Below, piece after piece: positions 11,847 through 44,368 of a stretch of 64,000 nucleotides of DNA. The notes under the pieces were generated by a model, which made no database searches, had not been told where the DNA came from, and saw nothing but the letters and a program-made list of their open reading frames with translations. Positions within the stretch are counted from its first letter, which is position 1. Every line of letters starts with the position of its first letter. The translations under genes were made by a program, and so were the position numbers. This DNA is from Neocallimastix lanati (nom. inval.) (lineage: Eukaryota > Neocallimastigomycota > Neocallimastigomycetes > Neocallimastigales > Neocallimastigaceae): the NCBI GenBank assembly GCA_016946835.1, contig JACVTC010000004.1, forward strand, positions 1,550,001 through 1,614,000, written 5' to 3'.

Positions 11847-13018
11847 TCATTTTTTTGAATCTTTATTTTCATCTAATGAAAGGTTATTTAGATTATCTAC
11901 GATATTATTATTATCAAGATCACTCAAAATATCCTCTTTTTCTAATCCTGTTTGATTTTCATCTCTTGAATCATTAGATGAAGTTGATATGTTTACTGCA
12001 TTAATTTTATCTGGACTGAAAGCTTCATCAAAGTTAGCCCAGTCATTTAATTTATCATCATCACCTAATGAACCTCCGTTAACATTATTATCAAATTCAC
12101 TAAAATCAGCTGTCCAGTCAGATTGACCTAATATATTACCATCCATTTTCTATTCATTTTAAATTTCATATATATATATATTATATATATTATAATTAAT
12201 ATATATGTTTTATAAATTGTATATACATTAGTTATTTATTAAATATACACTATTATTTACATTATGATTATCTAAGCCACTATAATTATATAAATCATAA
12301 TTAATAATATAATATTATATCATAAAATATATATATAAATAAATATACAAATAAATAGTTAGTATTTCCTAATATTATTTTAATAATATTATTTAATAAT
12401 ATTATTAAACATATTATTAAATTTTTAAAAAAAAAAAAAAAAAAATGTTTATATATTAACATACTTAATCCAATCTTCCTCTTCTTCAGAACTATCCATT
12501 TCATCTTCAGAACTATTTTCAAAGAATCTTTCTGGTGAAGTCTTTAAATTTTTAAAATAAATATTGAAAAATATATTAATAAATATTTTCTATTCTTTAA
12601 TCATATTTTTATTTTTAATAATAATTATAATATATTTATATTTATATTTACTCTATCCTTTGAAGAAGATATCATATTTTCAAATTCATTCATATCAAAC
12701 TCATTCATATCATCTTCATCATCTTCAACACCAAAGCCTGATGATCTTATAGATAGTCTATATTGGTCGTCTTGATTTTCATAATCAAAATCTTGTGGTT
12801 GATATCCAAATGAAATATTTGTTATAGTGTCATTATTTGGTCTTTGACCACCTAAAGCCTGACAATCACGATTCTTAGTTTCTTGTAATGAATTATTAAT
12901 ATAATCAGTCCAATCGTTACCATTTATATATTCTATATTTAAATTCAATTATCAGATTAATAATATTTTAATATTATAATTCATGTATTAAATTATAAAT
13001 CATTAATAAAATGTACAA

Positions 13019-13055
<37 letters not shown>

Positions 13056-14611
13056 TTATTATTAAATAATAAAATTACCATTGATCTTTTCTGAAAATTG
13101 GTCTGAGCATTTACTCATTAATTTACAAATTTCATCTGAAATATGTGTTAAATGACCCATATAACCAAGACGTAAACCCTTTTCTTTTTTTCTATTTAAA
13201 TAATTTTTATTAAAAATTTCATTTTGATGTATTATTAATAAATTAATTAATTAATGCATTATATATATATATATAATATTTACTCTTCAACATCGTTTAA
13301 TTTTTGTGCTTCAACAATTTTTTGTGGCAACTGACCTTCATCAAGAATCTATTAATATATAATATTTAAAACCAAAAAAAATGAATATATAATCCTTTAA
13401 TTTTAACATTTAAAAACCTAAAACTTACAGAACTAGTTAATTTTATAACACTATTTTTAATTAGGTTCATTCTTTCTTTTGTCTCTTCAGATAATGAAGA
13501 AAACATTTGTTCCTCAGCAGATAATTGATTTTCATCATTTATTTCATTTGTTAAATTAGTAGCGGTAACTAAATAACTACAAGTATTGAAGATTTTAGCA
13601 ATCATATCATAAACAACAGAATGAAGGAAGTTGTTCCATGGAAATTCAAAGAATAAATTCTAATAAATTGTATTATATTATTAATTTTTACAATAATCAC
13701 ATTTAATAAGAACCTTATATTTTATTTATTAATATTATAAAAAGAAATAAAATATTATTAATAATTAAAATGTCATACCAAGCAAATTGGAAGCATTTTT
13801 CTTTCTGTAAATTTATCAGTAATAGTAATTAATTCTTCAACTAATGTTCTCTTTTTTTCACCTTCTTTTTGTTCAAAAACTATTCTATCAAATAATGGAC
13901 TACTAGAATATAAATATTGAAGATGAATAACTTCAGCAAATAATTCACAAACTCTTAATCTTTCAGTACCAAAAGGTACGACTTCCCCAAGAGTAGTTGG
14001 AATTGGACCATTCTATATTAAAAATATAAAATATTTAATAACAAATATTATATATTTTTAATTGATTTATTATTAGAATTCTAACATTATACAGTATATA
14101 TATTTATTTATATTTATATAAGTTAGCTTAATTAACTTACAATACTTTTTGGATGTAATAACAAATATTCAAACTTCTCCAAATTATTTCCTAATACATT
14201 TAATAAATCATTTAACGCTAAAGATAATTTTTCAAATTGAGCTTTAGTTGGTGGGGTTGGTGGTACAACATCTTGATATTGATTTTCATCTCTAATACAT
14301 TCTTGTTGGAAATGATCATATTGATGTTGTTGATATTCAGCTTGTTCAATATCACTATTTTATATTTATTAATATTAATTACTTTTAACATATATATGTA
14401 TATATATAATATAAACTAAATTTTACCCGCAATAACGACGAATTAAATCAATAATTACAGTTGTTCCGTGAATAAGAGAACTAGTTGAATTTGGTGCTTT
14501 TTCATCAAGCATATAGCCAACAAGTTGTTCAATAATTGGTTTACTATTATTTTTATTTATAAAATTAATATAAAATATATATTACATTTTTAAATATTTT
14601 TTTCATCATCA

Positions 14612-14688
<77 letters not shown>

Positions 14689-16087
14689 CTTTTTAATTCA
14701 TCAACTAAAGCATTTCCACCGAAATTAGTAATTGAAGTTGAAAGGAATGAATTTACACCATCAATATTTCCTGACAATAAATCATTTGTCAATAAAGGCG
14801 AAGTATAGCTAACAGAATTAATATCAATCAATGTATTGGCAATATTTGTATGAGTCTGAATAATAATATACATAATTTTTGAATTAATATTTATTTTCTT
14901 ATATTTATATAATATAAAAAAATTATTTGTCTAATAAAAAAAAATTTATTAATTTTACTTCATCATCTAAATATGGATCAAATCTTGAAACAAGATTTGG
15001 GATAACCTTTTCTTGTTGAAGCCACTATATATTGTAATAAATTAAAATTTTAGTGATATTAAATATAAAGAATCAAAAAATTATTATTAAATAAATCTAT
15101 ACTTCAATAATTCCATTTGCTTCTTCACGATCTGAAACACTAATTAACTTTAATAAAATTTCAGCAATTGGTGAGGATGAAATGTGTTTTAAAATTTTTG
15201 ATAAAATATTTGGATTATCACGAATAAATTGTAACATCTATATGTAATATTATATATTACAATAATTAATAATTAATATATTATAATTTATTACACATAA
15301 TAATTAATTAATATTTATCGCTAAAAATATTAATAATATTGTGAATAAACCGATATACCTCTGGTAATTTATATTGAAGAAGAACTAAATTAACTTTACA
15401 GAAATAGCTTGCTTGGAATATTTCTAATGGTTCATCACGGTCGACAAACTTCCAAAATTCAACTAATGCATCGGTGTTTTCCATTATTGCATCATATATA
15501 GGCCATATATCACATGAAAGAATTTCGCATGATAAATAAGAATATCTATTAAACATTTAATTGTTTTTATTTATTTATTTATTTATTTATTTATATTTAT
15601 TTATTCATTTATATTTATTTATTTATTTATGAAAAATTAGTAACTTCGATAAAAACATTTTTCTTAATTTTACTTTTATTATCATTTTATTTGTTATATT
15701 TTTAATAATATTAATTATAATATAAATATATATAATTTAAATAATGAAAATTTATTTATAATTACTTTAATTTTTTTAATTCATCTAATTCTTCTGGAGG
15801 ATTGGTAATGTAGTTTAATAACTTTTTTATAATTTCAGGATCTGAAAAACTTTAAAATTCATTTATAAATATTTATCAATGACTTTATTTTTTCTTGTAA
15901 AAAATAATTCTGATATTTCAAATTCTATATATTTTTATTAAATAACTTACTATTCAATGAGTCTTGAATTATGTGCTTTACATTCTTGTAATAAATCATC
16001 TTCTTCTAAAAGAGTTTCCAATTGAAGATCTTCCTGATTTAACAAATCATCAATTACAGTTGTCGGCTGAACAAAACTCCAGAACAT
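11847..16087 (-). CDS. SAPS-family SIT4/PP6 phosphatase-associated regulatory protein
   Basis: A sixteen-exon minus-strand model giving 809 residues. Exons: 16087-15951, 15849-15766, 15545-15359, 15237-15103, 15024-14959, 14855-14689, 14543-14427, 14354-14141, 14012-13779, 13659-13429, 13348-13284, 13191-13079, 12932-12652, 12541-12465, 12279-12261 (19-nt microexon), 12149-11847. The start MFWSFVQPTTVIDDLLN and LLEEDDLLQECKAHN match the classic SAPS N-terminus. LSCEILSCDIWPI, QASYFCKVN, FGTERLRVCELFAE, NLFFEFPWNNFLHSVV, RLGYMGHLTHI and ALGGQRP follow in family order. The C-terminus is acidic with WTADFSEF and WANFDEAF. Known family members (yeast Sap155/185/190, human PPP6R1-3) bind the SIT4/PP6 catalytic subunit and direct it in cell-cycle and TOR-linked signalling. 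The role here is inferred from homology. Exon 15 is the least certain exon. Confidence 0.93.
14608..14686 (-). repeat. (AAT)n array in a SAPS-gene intron
   Basis: A pure triplet run reading ATT on the plus strand, hence AAT on the sense strand of the SAPS gene, lies just inside the donor of the intron after exon 6. A shorter array of the same orientation is at about 13023-13057. Confidence 0.9.
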
Positions 16088-16619
16088 TTTATTATATTAA
16101 ATATGTTAATCTAACATAAAATATATAAATTTTTATTAATAGCATTAGAATTATTAGTCTATACAAATTATACTTATAAAATTTCAAACAAATTGAGTGG
16201 ATTTTTATATAAATTAAACATTAATTTTATTTTTTCATTATTTTTAATTATTTAATTAATAATATTTATTTATATATATAATTATTTGTTTATCAATAAC
16301 CAGATTATTATATATTATATTTTAAAATATATTATTATAATTTATATTAACACATTTCTATTATAATTTCACTTTTTATAAATAATTTATTTTTAATTTA
16401 TTAATAATATTCCTTTATTCCATTTTAATATATTTTATTATAAATAGCTAGTCCTAATTTACTTTTAGACAGATTTCCTTTTCTTAAAAAGCAATATTAA
16501 TTATTGTTTCATTAAAAATAATTAATATAAATTTAAAAGAATTAAATGTAAAATTTTTGTTTGTAATTTATTTTATATTTATTTTAAAATTTTTATTAAT
16601 TATCTACGTTCTTTTTTTT

Positions 16620-16650
<31 letters not shown>

Positions 16651-19001
16651 TTATTATAATTTCAGTAAGATTTATTGAATGATTCATTAATTTATTAATT
16701 CATTGATTGAATTATTTACTATTATTATTTTCATTATAATTTTTGTATTAATACTATAAATACTTTTATTTTGTTTTTATTATTTATTTTTATAATTTTA
16801 GATTTATTATTATAAATAATATCTTTTTTATTATTGTTGTTGTCATTGATTAAATCTTTGTATAAATAATAATAAACAAAAAATTTTTACTATAATAAAT
16901 ATAATATTTACGGTGAGTTTCTATTGAAATTATATATTATATTTTATGATAAAAATGATATATAAAAATAAATTAAATTATTAAAATTAAGCAATTCCAC
17001 AAAAAAAATATTTATATAACATTAATTTAAATTGTATATCATAAATAGAAATTTTTAATTTTGAAATTAAATGTTATTTATGATTTAGTATACTTTACTT
17101 AGATTTAGTATTATAATTTCAGATTATACTTTAAATTTATCTAAAAACTATAAATTTTTACTATAAATTTTTCTTCTAAAATGAAAACAATATATATTTA
17201 ACAATAAAAAATATTTAAAAAATTGAAAATTATTTTTAAACGCTCTTTGGATTATTTCTTATTTTTATTTTTCGCTTTCCAAAAAGAAATGAATCACTTG
17301 TTTGAACTATTACTTTATATTAAATTTAAAATGTTTTGATAATATTAATTACAAAATATTTAAGGCTGTTAATTTGTTTATTATAATAGTTGATTTTATC
17401 ACAATTATTGATTTAAATATATTCTTATATATTCTTAAAATTAAATTAATAGTTTAATTATCATAATTATAATTTTTATAAGATTTCATTAAAAATAATA
17501 ATAATAATAATAATAATACACATTTGATTTTTAAAATCAAAATTATTAAAATAATAAAATAAAAATATAGAAATTTACTTTTTAATTATAAAAATTGTAT
17601 TTATATATACTAATTTAGTTAATAAATATTTTTATTTATTTCTATACTTATAATATTTTTATATAATTAATTATATAATTAATTAATATTAAAACATTTA
17701 ATAATAACAATTATTATTATTAGTTTTAATAATAATAAAGTGTTTTATATAGTAATTGCAAAGAAAAAAAAAAAAAAAATAAAAAAAAAATATATATATA
17801 TTAATAATTTTATTATTAAAAAAATATATAAATTTTAAATTTTATCGATTATATATTATCTTTTTATAATTTTTATATTAACAACCTTTATACAATAATT
17901 AAATCTACCATATTATTATTTCATAATTTTTATTTAAAAAAAAAATATAATTAGTAATACTATTAATTATTTATTTATTATTTATTATTTATTATTTACT
18001 ATTTATTATTTATTATTTATTATTTATTATTTATTATTTATTATTTATTATTTATTATTTATTATTTATTATTTATTATTTATTATTTATTATTATTATT
18101 TATTATTTATTATTTATTATTTATTATTTATTATTTATTATTTATTATTAATTATTTATTATTATTTATTACAATAAGTATTTTTAATTTTTTTATAAAT
18201 ATTTTAAATTATTTAAATTGATATATTTATATATTGTATTATATTATAATATATTTCATTTTAAATAAATAATATACAAAGAAAATATTGAAAAACAAAA
18301 TGATTGTATAAATAATCAATATAAAATAATATATCGAGATGTTTGAAATAAATCAAAATCAATGGATTATTATATCATGAATATATTAAGAGCAATATAT
18401 TAAGAGCAATATATATAATTTCCTTAAAAATAAATAACTTTAATATTTATGATTCCTTTAATTTTTTTTTTTTTAATTTAAATTTTATTTGATAGTTTTT
18501 TAAATAGATTAAGTATATTTTAATAAATAGATAATCACTATATATTTATTATATAATAGATTAATATATAAATTATATCATAAATTTTATATATTACATT
18601 TAATATTAATATATATTTAACTTAAATAGCTTCCGCTTTAAACTATTTATTAGTATTTTTTTTTGGTAATTAATTTAAAATAGCCTGTTTTAGCCAAAAA
18701 ATTATTTTTAGCTATGTTTGACGCCTTACATAATCATAATTTTGTTAAAATAATATAAATAAAATATAAAAAAAAAAAAAGAAATTAATGTAGAAAATAT
18801 ATAAAATAGTGTTATTAATTATAGTAATTGAATATATCTATTAATAACTTCCAAAATTTATCAATATATTATTCATTTCATTTTATATTTAAAAAAATTT
18901 TTGAATTACAAAAATTTGATGTGTAACAAAAACTATTATTTTTTATTCACTAATAAAAAAGTTAGATTATGAAATTATTTGAATAAATACCTCTATTCTT
19001 C

Positions 19002-19044
<43 letters not shown>

Positions 19045-21191
19045 TTTTATCTACATTCATATTTATATTTCTATCATTTATTATATTCAATCTATATTTA
19101 TATTTTTACTTTTAATTTCATTTAATCTTCATTTATATATATTTTTACTATTTATTTTATTTTAGTTTTTTATAATTTGCTTTTTTTTTATTTTATTTGA
19201 TACTATTAATAATATTTTTCTTTCCTTTATTATTTATATAGGATATTATTTTATTTTAATATTATTAAAAATTTATATTTATTCTTTTATTTATCTCTTT
19301 ATTAATAAATTATTTTATTCTTTTAATTGAAGTTGACAATTATAATATTAAACTAATAAAACTAATTTCATTCGTTAATATTCCATTTTAAATTAGATCA
19401 AATATTTAATAAAAAAATATATTATACTTCATAATAAAATGTTAATGGTAATGTCTTACCATATTAAAATATTACATTAAATGAATAAATTAATGAATGA
19501 ATGAATAAATAAATAAACAATCAAACGAGATTAATAATATATATTTTATATTTTATTATTTGTTAATTATTAAATTGATTTAAAATGATTTAATAATTTA
19601 ATCGAATTAATTATCATCTAACCCTTTCATAAATTTAATAAATAATTAATAAATAATATGTATATATTTTTTTAATTTATATTACTTTAAAATTGACATA
19701 TTTATGATATTATAAATAAAAAAAATAAAATAAAAATAAAAGGTTTAATTGTTTTTAAAGAATATCTAAACTTCTATTTTATAATATTTGATACATTAAA
19801 TAATTATTATAATAAAACCTATTTGAACACTTTCAATAAAAACTTTTTGAACTGTGAAAAAAAATTTAAATTTTTATTTTTATGTTAAAAAAAATAAAAA
19901 ATGTTTAATAGAAATATAAATCATTTTTCATTGTAAATAATATATCTTATATCTTAATCCATATTAACTTATTACATTAGTTAAACAAATTACTATATTT
20001 TTGAGATTACAATAAAAAAAAAATTGCTAAAGAATATTATGTAAACTATTTTAAAATATTTAATATTTAGTTGAATATATAAATCAAACTATATTAATAA
20101 TTTTTTTTATTAACATTTTTTATAAAAGCCTACTGAATTATGAAAGAAAATATAATTTTTTAAATTTTATATTGAAAATTAAGAATTAACAAAAAAAGCT
20201 ATATATATTAATCTTGAAGTAGGTAAAACCAATTTTAACTGTTTTGGCCCTTTTTTAAAATTATATATATTAATGAATATTTAAATTATTGAAAAGTTGT
20301 ATTAAAATATTTTATTTTATTTAAAAATTTATTAGTGGCTATGATTTATAAATAAATATATTTGAATCATAAATAAAATTAAGTATAATAAAAAAAATTT
20401 ATATTTAATGAAAAAAATAATAAAAAAAAATTTAATAATCTTTTTATAATTATAAATAAATGAATAAATATAATTTAAATAAATAAATAATTTTAAATAT
20501 GAGTAATAATAAATAGTAGTGATTTGTATTATTATATATAAAATAATATAAAATAATATAAATATTTAATACCATTTTTTTTTTTATTTTATTTTATTTT
20601 TTTTTTAATAAAGAAGTTTTTAAATAAAATAAAATAAAAATAAAATAAAGCAATATAAAAAAAAATAGTTGTTTTAAAATTTTATTTGAATTAGTTTAAA
20701 AATAAATAAAAAAAGAAATCAAAAATTTTCTTTTTGTATCTATTTTTAGCATTAATAATAATAATTTTTATAAATAATTTGTATTTTTAAAGGTAAAGCA
20801 TATAAATAATAATATAAATAATATAATATAATCAATAAATGTATAAAATGAAAGATAACAAAATAATATATAATAATAAATATAATCATTTACAATATAC
20901 ATTTTTAAATATATTATAATAATAATAAATAAATATTTAAATAAGCTATTTTTAACATTTTAATAATTTATATTTGTAAATTAATAATTGTATTTATGTA
21001 ATGTTGTTAATATATAAATTTATAAATATTAATTAAAATCCATCGAAAATAAAATTACAACAATAATATTAATAATGATAATGATAATAATAATGATAAT
21101 AATAATGAAACATAAAAACAAAATAAACAAATAAATGGATTTGAATCACTTTGTTTCTTTAAAAAGAAAACGGAATTAAATAATTAAAGCA
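16088..21191. other. 5.1-kb AT-rich spacer between divergent SAPS and SEC22 genes
   Basis: Contains the shared upstream region of two divergently transcribed genes. I see only A/T tracts, TTTA and TTTATTA microsatellites, and short complex patches near 18630-18735 and 20210-20260, with no open frame resembling an exon. No promoter motif could be distinguished from the background. Confidence 0.6.
17972..18172. repeat. (TTTATTA)n microsatellite
   Basis: About 200 bp of 7-bp units TTTATTA with occasional TTATTATTA interruptions. Confidence 0.9.
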
Positions 21192-22934
21192 ATGGTTAAA
21201 ACTGTAATAATTTCAAGAGTTGCTGATGGTTTACCTTTAGCTGCTTCTATGGATGACGAAGAGGTATTAAATAATATAATTTAATAAAATATATTTAAAG
21301 CATTTATAAATTATATTTTAATATCAAGATGTTTTTGGATATTCATAAATTTTTTATTATTGTTAAAAGTTTTAGAAAATTATATTAATATTTATTATTT
21401 ATATTCAACCAAATATTGTTTTTGTAAAATGATTATATAAAGAAATATAATTATAGTAAAAAGATTGAAATAAATAACATTATATAGTAAATAAATGAAT
21501 TAATAAGTAGAAAGGTATATAAATAAATAAGAAATTTTCAATTATTTACAAAATTTTTAAATTTATTTAATTGATATCTTATTTATTTAAAAAATATTAA
21601 AGGCACTTTAATGTTTACAAATAATATGTTAAATATAGTGTTATCGTTAATTATTTAATTATTTATTTACTTTAATTTATTATAATATTAAAAATAAACT
21701 ATTTTTAACAAAGAGACAAAAATAGACAATTAAAAGATGATAAATTAATAAATATTTATATTTATAATTAAAAAAAAAAAGTAAATAGAGAGGTTGAAAT
21801 AAATTATGTAATATTAATGAAATTAAATTAATATATTTAATAGATTAACTAAAATAATATCGATAAAATTGATAATACATATATTTTTTATTATATATAA
21901 GTCTGAAGATTTAACTGAATACAAGAATCAAGCCAAGTCTATTTTCAAGAAATTAGCTAAAGCTGGTACTGAACAAAGATGTTCAATTGAAACTGGCCAA
22001 TATTTCTTCCAGTATGTATATTAATACGAATTTTAAATAAAGTTAACAATTGAAATATCAAGATAATAAATTTGAAATATTACACAAAGTATTAAATAAA
22101 TTATTATTTTATCTTTTATATTTTCATATGAATATTTTATTATATCAAATTAAATAATCTTATATAATATTATTAATATAATTATAATAATAAAAATAAA
22201 ATTAAATAAAGTTATTTAATCGAGTGTGGTATTTGCTATTTATGTTTATGTGAAAAAAGTTATCCAAAAAAATTAGCTTTTAGTTTTTTGGAAGAATTAC
22301 AAGTCGAATTCCAATCTAAGTATGGTACAGAAGTCGGAACTGTTGCGAGACCATATGCTTTTGTAAAGTTTGGTAAGTATTATTGTAGTAATGAATTCAA
22401 ATTAAGGAATGTATTAATGATTGATTTAATTTGTTTCATTTTCATTAATAAAAACAAAAAACAAAAATTTGTAATATTTACATGAACTGAATAATTAATT
22501 AAAATTAGATACTTTCATACAAAAAACTAAAAAACAATACAAAGATACAAGAGCTCAAAGAAATATAAATAAGCTTAATGAAGATCTACAGGATGTTACA
22601 AGAATTATGACAAAGAATATTCAAGATGTGTTAGGAAGAGGAGAACATCTTAATAGTAATTTTTTTTTATTTATTTATTAAATAAATAAATAAATGCTAT
22701 ATTAGTATAAATAAATTCATATGTATGTATAATTTATTGATTTAAAATAAAAATTTTTATAATGAATTTATAGGTATGAGTGAACTTTCTAGTAAGTTAT
22801 CTTCAGAGTCAAAAAAATATTTAAAGGATGCAAAAAAATTAAACTGGATGGCTATATATCAAAAATACGGACCTTTAATTGCTGTATTTTTATTTATAGT
22901 TATAATATTATATATTAGATTCAAATGGTTTTAA
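21192..22934 (+). CDS. SEC22: Vesicle-trafficking R-SNARE Sec22
   Basis: Five exons: 21192-21263, 21902-22011, 22212-22372, 22509-22655 and 22774-22934, giving 216 residues, the usual Sec22 length. It begins MVKTVIISRVADGLPLAASM, then SEDLTEYKNQAKSIFKKL, CSIETGQYFFHYLIE and CEKSYPKKLAFSFLEELQ: the N-terminal longin domain (about residues 1-120). The SNARE motif reads INKLNEDLQDVTRIMTKNI then QDVLGRGEHLN, with the zero-layer arginine near residue 158. A C-terminal transmembrane segment, YGPLIAVFLFIVIILYI, precedes a short basic tail. The protein mediates fusion of ER-Golgi transport vesicles, anchored in ER/Golgi membranes. All intron junctions are GT/AG and frame-preserving. Introns are 638, 200, 136 and 118 nt. 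No anomalies seen. Confidence 0.97.
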
Positions 22935-23480
22935 GAAAATTTAGAATTATATAAAAAATAAATGATTATAAAAACTGTTGCTAATAAAAATATTAAAAAT
23001 GAATAAAAAAATTAAATAAAATAATTAAAAACAAAACAAAACAAAAATAAAAAAAATTACAAAAAACAAAAGTAATAATAAAATTTGAAAATATTTTTAA
23101 TATTTATATAATAAAAGTAAATTATTATATAAATATAAAAATAAATTAATAATAATAGCAATATAATAAAAAATAATAAAAATAAAAATAAAAAATCATA
23201 AATAATAAATAAAAAAAATAAAATAAAACTATTAAATAAAGATATAGAAATTATTATTTTTATAAAGAATATAAAAACATAAAAAATATAATAATCTCAT
23301 TGATTAATAAATAAAAATTATGAATGTTAATCTTTAATAAAAGAATTATTGATTGATTTTTTTATTAAATGTTTAATAATTTTAATATGAGCATATATAT
23401 TGTATATTTTTATACAGAAATTATGTTTATTTAATGAATTTATGTAGTACAATAAATATTTTTTTTTTTTTTTAATTTTT

Positions 23481-23523
<43 letters not shown>

Positions 23524-24263
23524 AAATAAGAAATAATAAGAAAATAATGTTTTATTATAATATTAAATTTTTTTTGTATGAATTTCTTTAAAATAAATGA
23601 AAGAATAAAATTTTCATAACATATATACATGTAAATATAAATAAATAAGTAAATAAAGGAATAAAACATATTTATTATAAAAATTTTTAAGAGAACAATA
23701 TTAGTTAATTAAAATTGTAAATATTTTATATGAGATGGTTTTATTTTCATATATTTAAATTTCAATTTTAAATTTATTAATTTATAAAACATTAATGGAT
23801 AAATGGATATTCCTTTTATTAACAAGTTTATAATATTTACATTTATTTATATTTATATTTATACTTATATGATTATTGTTTTTCTATTAAAATAGTAATC
23901 AAAATTTTCTTTCAAAAAAAAAAAAATATACATATATATATATATAAATTTCATCAATAATTTATATATATACGAATTCTTTATAAAAGTTTATTAATAT
24001 ATATATTAAATTATTATATAAATATTTTCATTTATTTTGATAAAAATAATATTTTATAATTTTTTATTCTATTTTATTTATTTTTTACTATATTTTTTAT
24101 TTTTATTTTCATTTATTTTGATAAAAATAATATTTTATATTTTTTTATTCTGTTTTATTAATTTTTTTACTGTATTTTCATTTTCATTTTCATTTTATTT
24201 TATTACTATTATTATTATTAATATTATAGTGTTAAAAGCATCAAATAAAATTAAAAAAAGAAA
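22935..24263. other. AT-rich spacer between SEC22 and the Integrator subunit gene
   Basis: No gene seen. It contains A-rich sequence after the SEC22 stop, poly-T at about 23486-23522 and the 81-bp tandem duplication described separately. A short open stretch at 24037-24279 is Phe/Ile low complexity and falls in that duplication, so I do not call it. Confidence 0.65.
24025..24184. repeat. 81-bp tandem duplication upstream of the Integrator subunit gene
   Basis: The segment 24025-24105 (TTTTCATTTATTTTGATAAA...) is repeated at 24106-24184 with a few substitutions. It ends about 80 bp before the start codon at 24264, so it lies in the presumptive promoter/5' UTR. Confidence 0.75.
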
Positions 24264-31347
<7,084 letters not shown>

Positions 31348-32220
31348 AAATATTTAACAATAAACGGTAGTAATTAGTAATTAGTAAAAATAATAATAAT
31401 AATAAAATAAAAACATAAAAATAATAATTTAAATATATTATTTCATTGATAATAAAAGAAAAGTAATTATTTATTATCTTTTAAATTGTAAAAACAAAAA
31501 ACAAAAAACAAAAAATATTTGTGATTATACTTCATATAATTTAAATAAAGTATTTAAAGTTTAATTAATTTTAACGTATTTTGTATACTTTGTTTAAACA
31601 ACAATTCAATATTTAATGATAAAATTTGAGATAAAAAAAAATTCATAAAAATTTAAAATATTAATGCTATATTATTAATAAATTTTAACTAATTTAATCT
31701 TTAAAAAAAAAATAATAATAATATGTATGTATAAAAAACTACATCTTTTTTTTTTAAAATAATTTATAAAATTTTATTTTATATTATTTTTCCTTTTTCT
31801 AATATTTGAACCTTAAATATTAATATAATAATATAATCTATTATTATTTTAATTAATAAATTTTAATTTCGTTTGAACAATAGAACAAAAACATCAATTA
31901 TAATTTTTTTTTTTTTTTTTTTTATTTTAAAAGCTTACAAGTTATATATTATTTATATTTTATTATCATTAATCATTATTTTATTTTTATTTTGTTATTA
32001 TTATTTTTTAATTTTCTTTTTTATTTATTTTATTTTATATATATATATATATTTTTTTTTTATATAATTTTTTTATAATAAATAACTTTTATATAATTGT
32101 TATGTAAAATACAATAAAATAAAAATATATAAATAAATAGTAAAAAAAACTTAAATTTCTTGTTAAAAATATAAAATATAAATCATAATAATAAGATACA
32201 ATATAATAATATAAGTAATC
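31348..32220 (+). other. AT-rich spacer between INTS5 and the giant gene
   Basis: An 870-bp tandem spacer containing the INTS5 3' end and the leader of the next gene. Only A/T tracts seen, with poly-T at about 31904-31923 and (TA)n near 32038-32052. No recognised element. Confidence 0.6.
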
Positions 32221-43907
<11,687 letters not shown>

Positions 43908-44335
43908 TACATGAAGTTAATAAAATAGGCCAATTAAAAAATAATAGAATATTCCATAATATGCATATACCACTATTTTTTTATAAAATAATTTTATAAA
44001 CTTTATTATTTATTTTTAAAAATATGATGATTTATAAAATAAATACTTGTATAAATATAATGTAATCTATTTACAAAATGAAATTAAATTGAAATAAAAT
44101 AATGAAAAAAAAAGTTTATTTAATTAGTTTTTATTAATATCTTTTTTGATACTTCATAAAAAAAAGTAGTAATAAAAAAAAAAAGCCATAATTATTATTA
44201 TATATATTATTGAAGGATTAAAATTTATAGAGTAATTATAATATATGAACAAATAAATAAAAAATTTTGTTTAATTTTATATAAATAATAAATTAAAAAT
44301 TTTAAATTTTTATAATTTAATTAATTATTCTTAGA

Positions 44336-44368
<33 letters not shown>

